This document shows, one piece after another, positions 8,360-15,296 of a stretch of 64,000 bases of DNA; the first letter of the stretch is position 1, and each line of letters opens with the position of its first letter. Under the pieces are notes generated by a model. The model ran no database searches and had not been told where the DNA came from. It saw only the letters and a list, made by a program, of their open reading frames with translations. Both the position numbers and the translations under genes were made by a program. The stretch comes from Leucobacter komagatae (GTDB lineage: Bacteria; Actinomycetota; Actinomycetes; Actinomycetales; Microbacteriaceae): assembly GCF_000834055.1 (NCBI RefSeq), contig NZ_JXSQ01000002.1:124001-188000 (forward strand). Direction: 5' to 3'.

Positions 8360-10261
8360 ATGGATACTCGAGATACTTCGGCTGACGGCGCCAACGAGCT
8401 CGCTCAGCCCGCGACGCACACCTCAACGCACCTCCTGTTTGAGGGTGTGTCGAAGTCGTTCGGCGCGCGGCGCGTGCTCACTGACATTTCGTTCGCGGTT
8501 GCTGCTGGCAGCCGGATCGGCCTCATCGGGGAGAACGGTACTGGCAAGTCGACCCTGCTGCGCATCGCCGCAGACCTCGAGTGTGCGGACGCCGGCAGCG
8601 TGTCAGTGGTGGCCCCCACCGGAATCACGCCGCGTATTGGGATCCTCCACCAGGAGCCGCCCTTCGCGCCGACAGACACGATCCTCACGGCGATTCACAG
8701 CGCGACAGCGCCGGTGCGCGCTGCGCTCGCAGAGCTGGACCGCGCGGGCGCGGCGCTCGCCGAGCCCGCCGGCGAAGCCCTAGGCACGGAGCCTCACGCG
8801 GACGCCTCCGCCCAAGATTCGGCTGCTGCAGCAGATGCTGCCGCGGCGTACTCGCGCGCAATCGACGATGTCGAGCGGCTCAACGGCTGGGAGCTTGACT
8901 CCCGAGTCGACCAGGTGATCGCCGGACTCGGGCTCTCCGACATCCCAAGGAGCAGAGAGAGCCGCGCCATGTCGGGCGGGCAACGCGCGCGACTGTCGCT
9001 TGCCTGGTTGCTCCTCAACGCGCCCGACGTGCTGCTCCTCGACGAGCCGACGAATCACCTTGACGATGATGCGAGTGACTACCTCGCGCACATGCTCACC
9101 GCGTGGCGCGGACCCGTCCTGTTCGCGAGCCACGACAGGGCGTTCCTCGACGGCACGACGACGGCACTCATCGACCTTGATCCCTCCGAGGTGCCGGAAT
9201 CGGTTGCCGAGAGGCTCGTCGCCGACGGCACCGGCAGCGCCATCGGCGTCACCCGCTTCACGGGCAGCTACTCCGACTACCTCAAGATTCGCCGCGCCGA
9301 GCGCAAGCGGTGGGAACACAAATACGCGGAAGAACAGTCGGAGATACGGCGCCTCACTGCCGCTGTCGGGGACAGCCAGACCGTTGGGCACTCGGATTGG
9401 AAGCCCCGCACCGAGACGCGCATGGCGCAGAAGTTCTACGCTGACCGCAACGCGAAGGTGGTTGCTCGGAGAGTAAACGACGCCCGTTCACGGCTCGCGG
9501 CGCTCACGGCACGGCAGATAGCAGCGCCCCCCGCGCAGCTCTCATTTGCCGGCATCGCGGCGCCGGCGTCCCTCCGGCCCGCCACACGCGAGCAACCCGG
9601 TGCGGCGACAGAGCAGGCTGCTCAACCGGCCAAGCTCGCGCTCCTTGCCGATTCGGCAGAAGTTGCTGGCAGGCTCGCCCCCACGACGCTCCGTGTCCGA
9701 GCTGGTGACAAATTGCTCATCACCGGCCCGAACGGGGCAGGGAAATCTACGCTGCTGCGCGCACTTGCCGGCCTTCAGCCGCTCTCCGGCGGAATTGTGC
9801 GCGTCGCTGCCTCAAGCGAAATCGGCCTCCTCGACCAGGAGATCAGCTTTGCGGATCCCCGTGAGCGCGGGAGTAACCGCACCGCCGCGGAGACCTACGT
9901 CGACGGAGTCGGCGCGGCACGTGCTGCTGCCGTTCCCCTACAGCGGTTCGGGTTGCTCGCGGTACGCGATGAGGAGCAGCAGCTTGATGCGCTGAGTGTC
10001 GGACAGCAACGGAGGCTCGCACTCGCAATCCTCATTGCTGATCCGCCCGAGATCCTGTTGCTCGATGAGCCAACGAACCACCTGTCGTTGGCGCTCGTCG
10101 AGGCCGTTGAGCTCGCCATCCAGTCGTTCCCAGGCACCGTGCTCGTCGCTTCCCACGACCGCTGGCTTCGCAGCCGCTGGCAGGGCGGACGCTACGCGCT
10201 TGCCACCGCAGCGCCCACCACAGCGACCCCCACAGCACCCTCCACAGACACTGCACAGTGA
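8360..10261 (+). CDS. ABC-F family ATPase, ribosome-acting
   Basis: 633 residues with two ABC domains and no membrane segments, the ABC-F layout. Domain 1 has Walker A GENGTGKST, signature MSGGQRARLSLA and Walker B LLLDEPTNHLD. Domain 2 has GPNGAGKST, the altered signature LSVGQQRRLALA and LLLDEPTNHLS. ABC-F proteins bind the ribosomal E site; some release bound antibiotics (Msr, Vga, TlrC types), others tune translation (EttA type). An Ala-rich insertion (about residues 147-165) sits inside domain 1 and a second lies in the inter-domain region. It follows the EamA exporter by 14 bp, which would suit a resistance pair, but no substrate can be assigned. Confidence 0.88.
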   Translation: MDTRDTSADGANELAQPATHTSTHLLFEGVSKSFGARRVLTDISFAVAAGSRIGLIGENGTGKSTLLRIAADLECADAGSVSVVAPTGITPRIGILHQEPPFAPTDTILTAIHSATAPVRAALAELDRAGAALAEPAGEALGTEPHADASAQDSAAAADAAAAYSRAIDDVERLNGWELDSRVDQVIAGLGLSDIPRSRESRAMSGGQRARLSLAWLLLNAPDVLLLDEPTNHLDDDASDYLAHMLTAWRGPVLFASHDRAFLDGTTTALIDLDPSEVPESVAERLVADGTGSAIGVTRFTGSYSDYLKIRRAERKRWEHKYAEEQSEIRRLTAAVGDSQTVGHSDWKPRTETRMAQKFYADRNAKVVARRVNDARSRLAALTARQIAAPPAQLSFAGIAAPASLRPATREQPGAATEQAAQPAKLALLADSAEVAGRLAPTTLRVRAGDKLLITGPNGAGKSTLLRALAGLQPLSGGIVRVAASSEIGLLDQEISFADPRERGSNRTAAETYVDGVGAARAAAVPLQRFGLLAVRDEEQQLDALSVGQQRRLALAILIADPPEILLLDEPTNHLSLALVEAVELAIQSFPGTVLVASHDRWLRSRWQGGRYALATAAPTTATPTAPSTDTAQ

Positions 10262-10396
10262 CAATCGCGTGAAGCAGATAGCTACTCCCCGCAACCGTTT
10301 ACGAAGGCCTCCAGTGTCAAAACATCAGATTTGTGGAGGTCCTACGAGTTCGACCGCGGCCAAGAATCGTCTGCTATGGTTGCACAATTCCAGCTT

Positions 10397-10430
10397 CGGA
10401 GAACAGGGACTCAGCGACCTGCCTTCTCCG
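10397..10430 (+). promoter_or_regulatory. Leader hairpin upstream of the M23 peptidase gene
   Basis: CGGAGAA-CAGG pairs with CCTG-(cc)-TTCTCCG across a 10-nt loop, giving an 11-bp stem with a two-base bulge. Flanking TGCAC (10381-10385) and GTGCA (10430-10434) could extend it. It ends 31 nt before the M23 start and has no U-tract, so it is more likely a leader element or operator than a terminator. Confidence 0.4.
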
Positions 10431-10461
10431 TGCACTTCAATCTCCGCTGAATGATTCCTAC

Positions 10462-11565
10462 ATGCCACTTTCTCCGCAAGAGCCAACGGCTTATCCGAGT
10501 CGACGTTCCCTCAGGGAAGCCAGACTCAAGGTCGAGGCGCGAGAGTCAGCAGACGCCCGCCCCGTAGTCAATCATGCGCAGACGGATGCAGCGCAAGCGC
10601 AGCCGCACGCACCGCAAGCGGAACCGAGCGAGCCGCAGGAGCAGCGCACCGGCGAGCCGGACGCCAACAGCGAGCCGCAGGAGCAGCCAGACGCGCCCAG
10701 CGAGCCGCAAGAGCAGCCAACTGAGCCGAAGCTCGGCCATCCGGTCGATCCACACGCGAACATCTTCTTCACGAAGCTCCCCGAGTATCAGGTGCGCGGG
10801 CCGGAGTCTTCCGACGCGGCGTCACACCCGACGCCTCCCGCTCGGCCTGCGCGGCGCCGGGTGCGTAAGCTTGCCGCCGCAACCTTCTCGCTCGCCTGTG
10901 TTGGCACCCTCGCGGTGACGACGACGCTGCCGGCATTCTCGTCAGCGTTTGGCGACCCGAACGCGAGCGCCGCACGAGCCGAGCAGCAGCTGCAGAGCCC
11001 GGACACGGTCGTGACACAGGATGCGCTCGGAGCCATTGGGTCAGTCGAGCTTGGGGTCGACCCAGGATCGTATAAGCAGATCACGCCCGAGGCCGGCCTC
11101 GTTGATCCTGCCACCCTGGAGAACACCGAGATCCGCAACGCGTTCGACCGCGATTACCCACTGACTGACGGCTTTGCCTACCGCACCGCCCCGGTCGAAC
11201 AGTTCCACGACGCGCAAGACATTGCGGCGCCGGGCGGCACCCCCGTATCGGCGATCGGCTCGGGGGTCGTCATCGAAGCTGGGTACGCGAATGACGGCTG
11301 CGGCTTCAGCATCAAACTCCAGCACAAGGTGAGCGAAGAGACGCTCACGAGCAGGTACTGCCACATGCAGGTTGATTCGCACGACCGCAAGGTCGGCGAC
11401 AAGATTGAGATCGGCGACTTCATCGGTCGCGTAGGCAACACCGGCATGTCGTTCGGCGACCACCTGCACCTCGCGCTTCGCCGCAGCGGTGTACCCATCG
11501 ATCCGCTCCCCTACATTCAGGAGCAGATCGATAAGGCCGCCAAGCGTGCTGCGGCCAAGAAGTAA
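10462..11565 (+). CDS. M23-family (LytM-like) murein endopeptidase, membrane-anchored
   Basis: 367 residues from ATG 10462. The N-terminal 130 residues are a cytoplasmic low-complexity arm of Gln-, Glu- and Pro-rich repeats (EPQEQ, SEPQEQP). A single membrane segment or signal (about 140-165, ATFSLACVGTLAV) follows, then a C-terminal M23 domain. Zinc ligands are visible in FHDAQDIAA (His and Asp; a Gln replaces the usual Gly before the Asp) and GDHLHLAL. The enzyme should cut peptide cross-links in peptidoglycan outside the membrane. The SDR gene starts 16 bp downstream and is probably co-transcribed. Confidence 0.85.
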   Translation: MPLSPQEPTAYPSRRSLREARLKVEARESADARPVVNHAQTDAAQAQPHAPQAEPSEPQEQRTGEPDANSEPQEQPDAPSEPQEQPTEPKLGHPVDPHANIFFTKLPEYQVRGPESSDAASHPTPPARPARRRVRKLAAATFSLACVGTLAVTTTLPAFSSAFGDPNASAARAEQQLQSPDTVVTQDALGAIGSVELGVDPGSYKQITPEAGLVDPATLENTEIRNAFDRDYPLTDGFAYRTAPVEQFHDAQDIAAPGGTPVSAIGSGVVIEAGYANDGCGFSIKLQHKVSEETLTSRYCHMQVDSHDRKVGDKIEIGDFIGRVGNTGMSFGDHLHLALRRSGVPIDPLPYIQEQIDKAAKRAAAKK

Positions 11566-11581
11566 CCCGGCCGCGTCCCAC

Positions 11582-12361
11582 ATGCCATATCGAGCCCTGG
11601 TCACCGGCGCGTCCGCAGGTCTTGGCACCGAACTCGCACGCCAGCTCGCAGCGCTGCGCGTCAACCTCGTGCTCGTAGCGCGCGACCGTGCACGACTCGA
11701 ACGCCTCGCTCACGTACTCCGCAGCCGGTACCTCGTCGACGTCGAGGTGCTCGCGGCCGACCTCACCGATCCGGTGGCGCTCGACACTGTAGCCACCCGC
11801 CTCGCCGATCGTGAAGCGCCGGTCGACATTCTCATCAATAACGCTGGGTTCGGCGTCTACGCGGGCTTCGAGGCGAGCGACATCGCCGACGAGCGACGCA
11901 TGCACGAGCTTCTCTCATGGGTTCCGCTCCGCCTCGCACACGCCGCCGTCCCTGGGATGCTCGAGCGCGGTTCAGGCTGGATCATGAACGTCGCGAGCGT
12001 CGCCGCGTTCACCCCTACGGGGACCTACGGTGCCGCGAAGAGCGCCGCAGTATCGCTCTCGCGTTCACTAAACATCCGCTATCGGCGACGCGGTGTGCGT
12101 GTAACAGCGCTCTGCCCCGGTCTGCTCGCCACGGAGTTCCACGAGCGCATGGGAGAAGACCACCTCCCATCGCTCCCCCGCATCGCTTGGGCAGACACGA
12201 CTCGCGTCGCCCGCGAGGGCCTGAGGGCGCTCTACCGAGGCCGTGCCGTCGTCGTCTCGGATTGGCGGTACCGGCTGGGCCGCATCGGTATCGCGGTCAT
12301 CCCCAATCGCCTCCTTGAGCGTCTCGGTACGGCCGACGCCTCGCTCGACGAGCCCCGCTAG
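11582..12361 (+). CDS. Short-chain dehydrogenase/reductase
   Basis: 259 residues with a Rossmann fold: TGASAGLGTE at the N-terminus, NNAGFGVY in the middle, catalytic Ser in NVASVAA and YGAAK with the Tyr and Lys. The pattern fits the NADP-dependent classical SDRs of the short, YqjQ/DltE-like type. The C-terminus has a basic stretch and a possible amphipathic helix (IGIAVIPNRLLERL). ATG 11582 lies 16 bp after the M23 stop. The substrate is unknown. The gene converges on the VOC gene across a repeat-rich spacer. Confidence 0.85.
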   Translation: MPYRALVTGASAGLGTELARQLAALRVNLVLVARDRARLERLAHVLRSRYLVDVEVLAADLTDPVALDTVATRLADREAPVDILINNAGFGVYAGFEASDIADERRMHELLSWVPLRLAHAAVPGMLERGSGWIMNVASVAAFTPTGTYGAAKSAAVSLSRSLNIRYRRRGVRVTALCPGLLATEFHERMGEDHLPSLPRIAWADTTRVAREGLRALYRGRAVVVSDWRYRLGRIGIAVIPNRLLERLGTADASLDEPR

Positions 12362-12375
12362 CGCGCCAGGCGTGC

Positions 12376-12480
12376 CGCTAGGGCACTGGGAGTCGCTAGG
12401 GCACTGGGAGCCGCTAGCGCGCCGAGCGTGCCGCTAAGGCACTGGGTGCCGCTGACCATCGATCCAGTGCCCTAGCAGCG
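12376..12480. repeat. Direct and inverted repeats of CGCTAGGGCACTGGG
   Basis: CGCTAGGGCACTGGGAG occurs at 12376-12392 and 12394-12410. A variant with CTAAGGC lies at 12431-12446, and the reverse complement CCAGTGCCCTAGC is at 12464-12476. Any of the direct copies could pair with the inverted one to form a 12-13 bp stem between the convergent SDR and VOC genes, so it may act as a bidirectional terminator. Confidence 0.7.
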
Positions 12481-12547
12481 CCGCAGAGGCTGCTGTGCGG
12501 ACGCGTGCGGCGTGGGCCGTGCCGCTGCGTCCGCATGCGTGCGTCTC

Positions 12548-13081
12548 CTACCGAACCGGCGGGCGGGCCTTGCGTGCGCCAGGCAGCCCCTCGAAGTAAC
12601 CGGGCGTCGCGCACGACGTGAGCTCGAGCTGCTGACCCCACGGTGTCCTGAAGTACAGCCACCGTTCGCCCCGCACAGGCCCCTCAGTGACGTCGTTTGG
12701 CCCCTCAAGCAGGGTCACGCCCGGAACGCCAGCAAGGTATTGCGCGGCGACGTCAATGTCTTCGACGTAGAACCCGATGTGGTGTCCGCCAAGGTCGCTG
12801 TTCGCTGGCCAAGACGTGTCCTGCCCGGGAGTCGCGTATTCGAAGATCTCGAAGTTCGTGTGTTCGCCGATCCGCACCACCGCGAGCCGTTGTGACGACG
12901 CGGGATCCACGTCGATCCGCTGCGACATCCAGCTCCGGGTCGCATCCGTGTTCGGGCCTGATTCGTAGGCGAGGGTCCCGTGGAAGTGGTCGACGAAGAA
13001 TGCGACCGCCTCGTTCAGGTCGGGCACTGTGAACCCAAAGTGGTCGAGACCTCGCAGCGTCGGCACGCCCGTGCCGCTCAC
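12548..13081 (-). CDS. VOC-family (glyoxalase/bleomycin-resistance fold) protein
   Basis: 177 residues if started at GTG 13081, just before the conserved opening LRGLDHFGFTVPDL. The paired beta-alpha-beta-beta-beta modules carry possible metal ligands: His in GLDHFGF, Glu in FEIFEY, His-His in LGGHHIGFYV and Glu in QLELTS. VOC enzymes include lactoylglutathione lyases, dioxygenases and epimerases; the closing GQQLELTS is common to lyase-like members. No ATG is available in frame near the start. It follows the SDR gene by 47 bp in the same direction, suggesting one catabolic unit. Confidence 0.78.
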   Translation of the reverse strand: MSGTGVPTLRGLDHFGFTVPDLNEAVAFFVDHFHGTLAYESGPNTDATRSWMSQRIDVDPASSQRLAVVRIGEHTNFEIFEYATPGQDTSWPANSDLGGHHIGFYVEDIDVAAQYLAGVPGVTLLEGPNDVTEGPVRGERWLYFRTPWGQQLELTSCATPGYFEGLPGARKARPPVR

Positions 13082-13128
13082 TGCGCTGTCCCGCCGCGGC
13101 GTCGACGCATCTGAACCGTTCCCAGCGC

Positions 13129-13962
13129 TCAATGGAGGATCTCCCCACCGGTGATGTTGATTGCCTGGCCCGTCATCTTCTCCGTGTATTCCGAGGCGAG
13201 CATAATCGCTACCTTCGCAATGTCCTCCGGCATCAACCACGTCCCACCAAGCGGCACCATGCTCCCCCACTCGGCGAGCACTTCCGCAGCCGGCGTTCCC
13301 GTCGCAGCCTCGAACTCGACTGCCTCGCGCTTACTCATCTCCGTGAGCACGCGGCCCGGGCAGAAACAGTTGACCAGGATGCCATCGTCCTTGAGCTCGA
13401 TCGCGAGTGAACGGGTGAAGCCGATCACCGCTGACTTTGTGGCCGCGTAGTGGCTCTGCATGGGAACCACGCTCTTGCCTGCAGAGGAGGCAGTGTTGAT
13501 GATCCGGCCGTGCCCCTGCGCGCGCATAATCGGGATGACTGCCCGCGACATGAGAAAGATTCCGGTGCAGTTGACATCGAACACACGCTGCCACTCTGCA
13601 AGCGGCATGTCCTCGATGTTTTTAAGCGTGGTGATTCCGGCGTTGTTGTAGACGAAGTCGATCCGCCCGTACGTCTCGGCGACCCACGACGTAACCTCGC
13701 CTACCTGATCCTCATCGGTCACGTTGAGTAGGACCGCGCTCGCGTTGCCGCCATCCGAGACGATCGAGTTCGCGGTTTCCTCGGCACCGGCGAGCGAAAT
13801 ATCAGCGACAACGACGGTCGCTCCGTGTGTCGCGAGCAGCTGCGAGATTGCGCGGCCCATTCCCGCCCCGCCACCGGTGACAATGGCTACTTTTCCGGCC
13901 AGGTCAATATAGCTCTGGCCTCCGTGCGGTCGATCGGTGCCGGCGTTCTTGGGGTTCGTCAT
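13129..13962 (-). CDS. Short-chain dehydrogenase/reductase, classical type
   Basis: 277 residues, a classical NAD(P)-dependent SDR: TGGGAGMGRA cofactor loop, NNAGITTL, Ser in NTASSAGKS, YAATK catalytic Tyr/Lys, and a C-terminal TGQAINITGGE typical of 3-oxoacyl-reductase-like or sugar-alcohol dehydrogenases. Asp in VVADIS after beta-2 favours NAD. ATG 13962 is preceded by GGGAAGGG. It is first in a pair with the VOC protein. An unstructured N-terminal 20 residues precede the Rossmann fold. Confidence 0.87.
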   Translation of the reverse strand: MTNPKNAGTDRPHGGQSYIDLAGKVAIVTGGGAGMGRAISQLLATHGATVVVADISLAGAEETANSIVSDGGNASAVLLNVTDEDQVGEVTSWVAETYGRIDFVYNNAGITTLKNIEDMPLAEWQRVFDVNCTGIFLMSRAVIPIMRAQGHGRIINTASSAGKSVVPMQSHYAATKSAVIGFTRSLAIELKDDGILVNCFCPGRVLTEMSKREAVEFEAATGTPAAEVLAEWGSMVPLGGTWLMPEDIAKVAIMLASEYTEKMTGQAINITGGEILH

Positions 13963-14198
13963 CGTACCCTTCCCATCTTCGTTGACTGGTCACAGGCGGC
14001 TCCTGCGCCCTGCAGTCGAACTTACGCAGCCGTGGCGCCGAGCCACAGCCGCGCTTCGGGAAAGCCTCGTTCAAATAATGCCCATGCTGGGAAGAAGGAC
14101 ATCGGAGCAGTACGACTGGGGTGCGGCTCTGCGATCCCGAAGCGATACCTCTGGCCTGCGCGGCCGCGCCGATAGCCGCTCCGAGACGCTGCCTGAGA

Positions 14199-14238
14199 AA
14201 CAAGTAAGGCCCCTGCCGAAGCAGGGGCCTTACTTGTT
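14199..14238 (-). terminator. Intrinsic terminator downstream of tRNA-Leu
   Basis: A perfect 18-bp stem (14199-14216 with 14221-14238) with a four-base loop, reading UUCG on the minus strand. That is the exceptionally stable tetraloop, and the stem is followed there by a T-containing tail (TTGTTTCTC). It starts 12 bp after the tRNA 3' end and fits termination of the tRNA transcript. Confidence 0.85.
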
Positions 14239-14249
14239 CTTGCGACTCG

Positions 14250-14335
14250 TGCGCGAAGGGGGACTTGAACCCCCACGCCCTAATACGGGCACTAGCACCT
14301 CAAGCTAGCGCGTCTACCAATTCCGCCATCCGCGC
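14250..14335 (-). tRNA. tRNA-Leu, anticodon GAG
   Basis: 86 nt without encoded CCA. The acceptor stem GCGCGGA pairs with TTCGCGC, discriminator A. The anticodon stem CTAGC/GCTAG encloses the loop TTGAGGT, so the anticodon is GAG, reading CUC and CUU. A long variable arm (GCCC...GGGC) marks class II, and the T arm is GGGGG-TTCAAGT-CCCCC. Boundaries were set by the paired acceptor ends. Confidence 0.95.
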
Positions 14336-14493
14336 GAATCTGTCTGGCTGGTTTCTCACCGGCCGAACAGGGAATAATTTAGCACGGAATCTCGAGGCAA
14401 AGCGAATCGTCCCGCGATGCCGGGCGCGGCGCGGATCATTCCGGGCGCATATCCTCTGCCCGATCCCAATCACCGCGCCGAATTTCGCTCGTT

Positions 14494-14982
14494 TCAGGGT
14501 TTTCCAATCGGCGCGAACGTGGCGCCCGCCGCGCGGGCAAGATCCGCCGCCGAAAGCTCAATATCAAGGCCCCGCCGGCCGCCGGAGACGAGAATGGTCG
14601 GAAACCCGGGCGCGGATATGTCTATAACTGTAGTCAAACGCGTGCGCTGCCCGAGCGGGCTGATCCCCCCGACCACGTAGCCCGTCTTGCGCTCCGCGTG
14701 CGCCGCATCGGCCATGTGTGCGCGTTTGCCGCCCAGCGCCATTGCGAGCGCCTTGAGATCCAGCGACCCGGCTACCGGGACGACGGCCACCGCAAGCGCT
14801 CCATCGACTTCCGCGAGGAGCGTCTTAAAGACCCGCCGCGGGTCCATCCCAAGCTCGCGCGCGGCCTCGCCGCCAAAATCAGTCTCAGCTGGATCGTGGG
14901 TATAGGTGCGCACGGCGAACTCGATCCCGAGTTTCGTGAGCGCCGTCATCGCCGGAGTCGCGCCGGCAGCCTTCTTCGCCAT
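14494..14982 (-). CDS. ybaK: YbaK/EbsC-type aminoacyl-tRNA deacylase (Cys-tRNA(Pro) deacylase)
   Basis: 162 residues, full length for the family. YbaK hydrolyses Cys mischarged on tRNA-Pro. The family motifs are RVFKTLLAEVDG (conserved Lys), LDLKALAMALGGKRAHMA, and VVGGISPLGQ. A GGGGG run sits directly before ATG 14982. It is a single gene transcribed toward the tRNA-Leu, with about 160 bp of empty sequence between them. Upstream is the GC-rich repeat tract at 15001-15300. Confidence 0.9.
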   Translation of the reverse strand: MAKKAAGATPAMTALTKLGIEFAVRTYTHDPAETDFGGEAARELGMDPRRVFKTLLAEVDGALAVAVVPVAGSLDLKALAMALGGKRAHMADAAHAERKTGYVVGGISPLGQRTRLTTVIDISAPGFPTILVSGGRRGLDIELSAADLARAAGATFAPIGKP

Positions 14983-15236
14983 CCCCCAAGCCTACGACGA
15001 CGCCTCGCGATGGCGCCCTGGGGCAGCCAAACGCGGTGTGGATCGGTGCAGCGCGGTTTGGATCGGCGCAGCGCGGTTTGGTTCGGCGCAGCGCGCCACA
15101 GGGGCGCACAGCACGGCACAGCGCAGCACAGCGCGCCTCAGGGGCGCACGGCACGCCGCAGCGCGGCACAGCGCGCCCTATGCGGCGCAGAGCAACGCAG
15201 TGAGGCGCAGTGCGCCACAGTGCACCGAAGCGGCCT
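14983..15236. repeat. GC-rich short-repeat tract without a gene
   Basis: A 20-bp unit containing GCAGCGCGGTTTGG repeats in register at 15041-15060, 15061-15080 and partly 15081-15100. It is followed by diverged units around CAGGGGCGCAC and GCACAGCGC through about 15235. The reading frames across it are low-complexity and on both strands, so no gene is supported. It separates the ybaK start from the end of the helicase gene. Confidence 0.75.
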
Positions 15237-15296
15237 GCCCTGAGCCTATGGGCGAAGCCTGCGGCCCGCCCTGAGTCTATGGGCGAAGCCTGCGGC
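15237..15296. repeat. Tandem 29-bp repeat overlapping the 3' end of the helicase gene
   Basis: Two copies of a 29-bp unit (15237-15265 and 15268-15296) differ at one base (GAGCCTATG versus GAGTCTATG). The right-hand copy holds the helicase's last codons and its TAG stop (15277-15279), so the left-hand copy looks like a duplicated gene end. Confidence 0.85.

Noticed and set aside
10262-10461. c-di-AMP (ydaO) riboswitch before the M23 gene
   Set aside because: The conserved ydaO core sequence and paired elements were not found; only a simple hairpin is visible.
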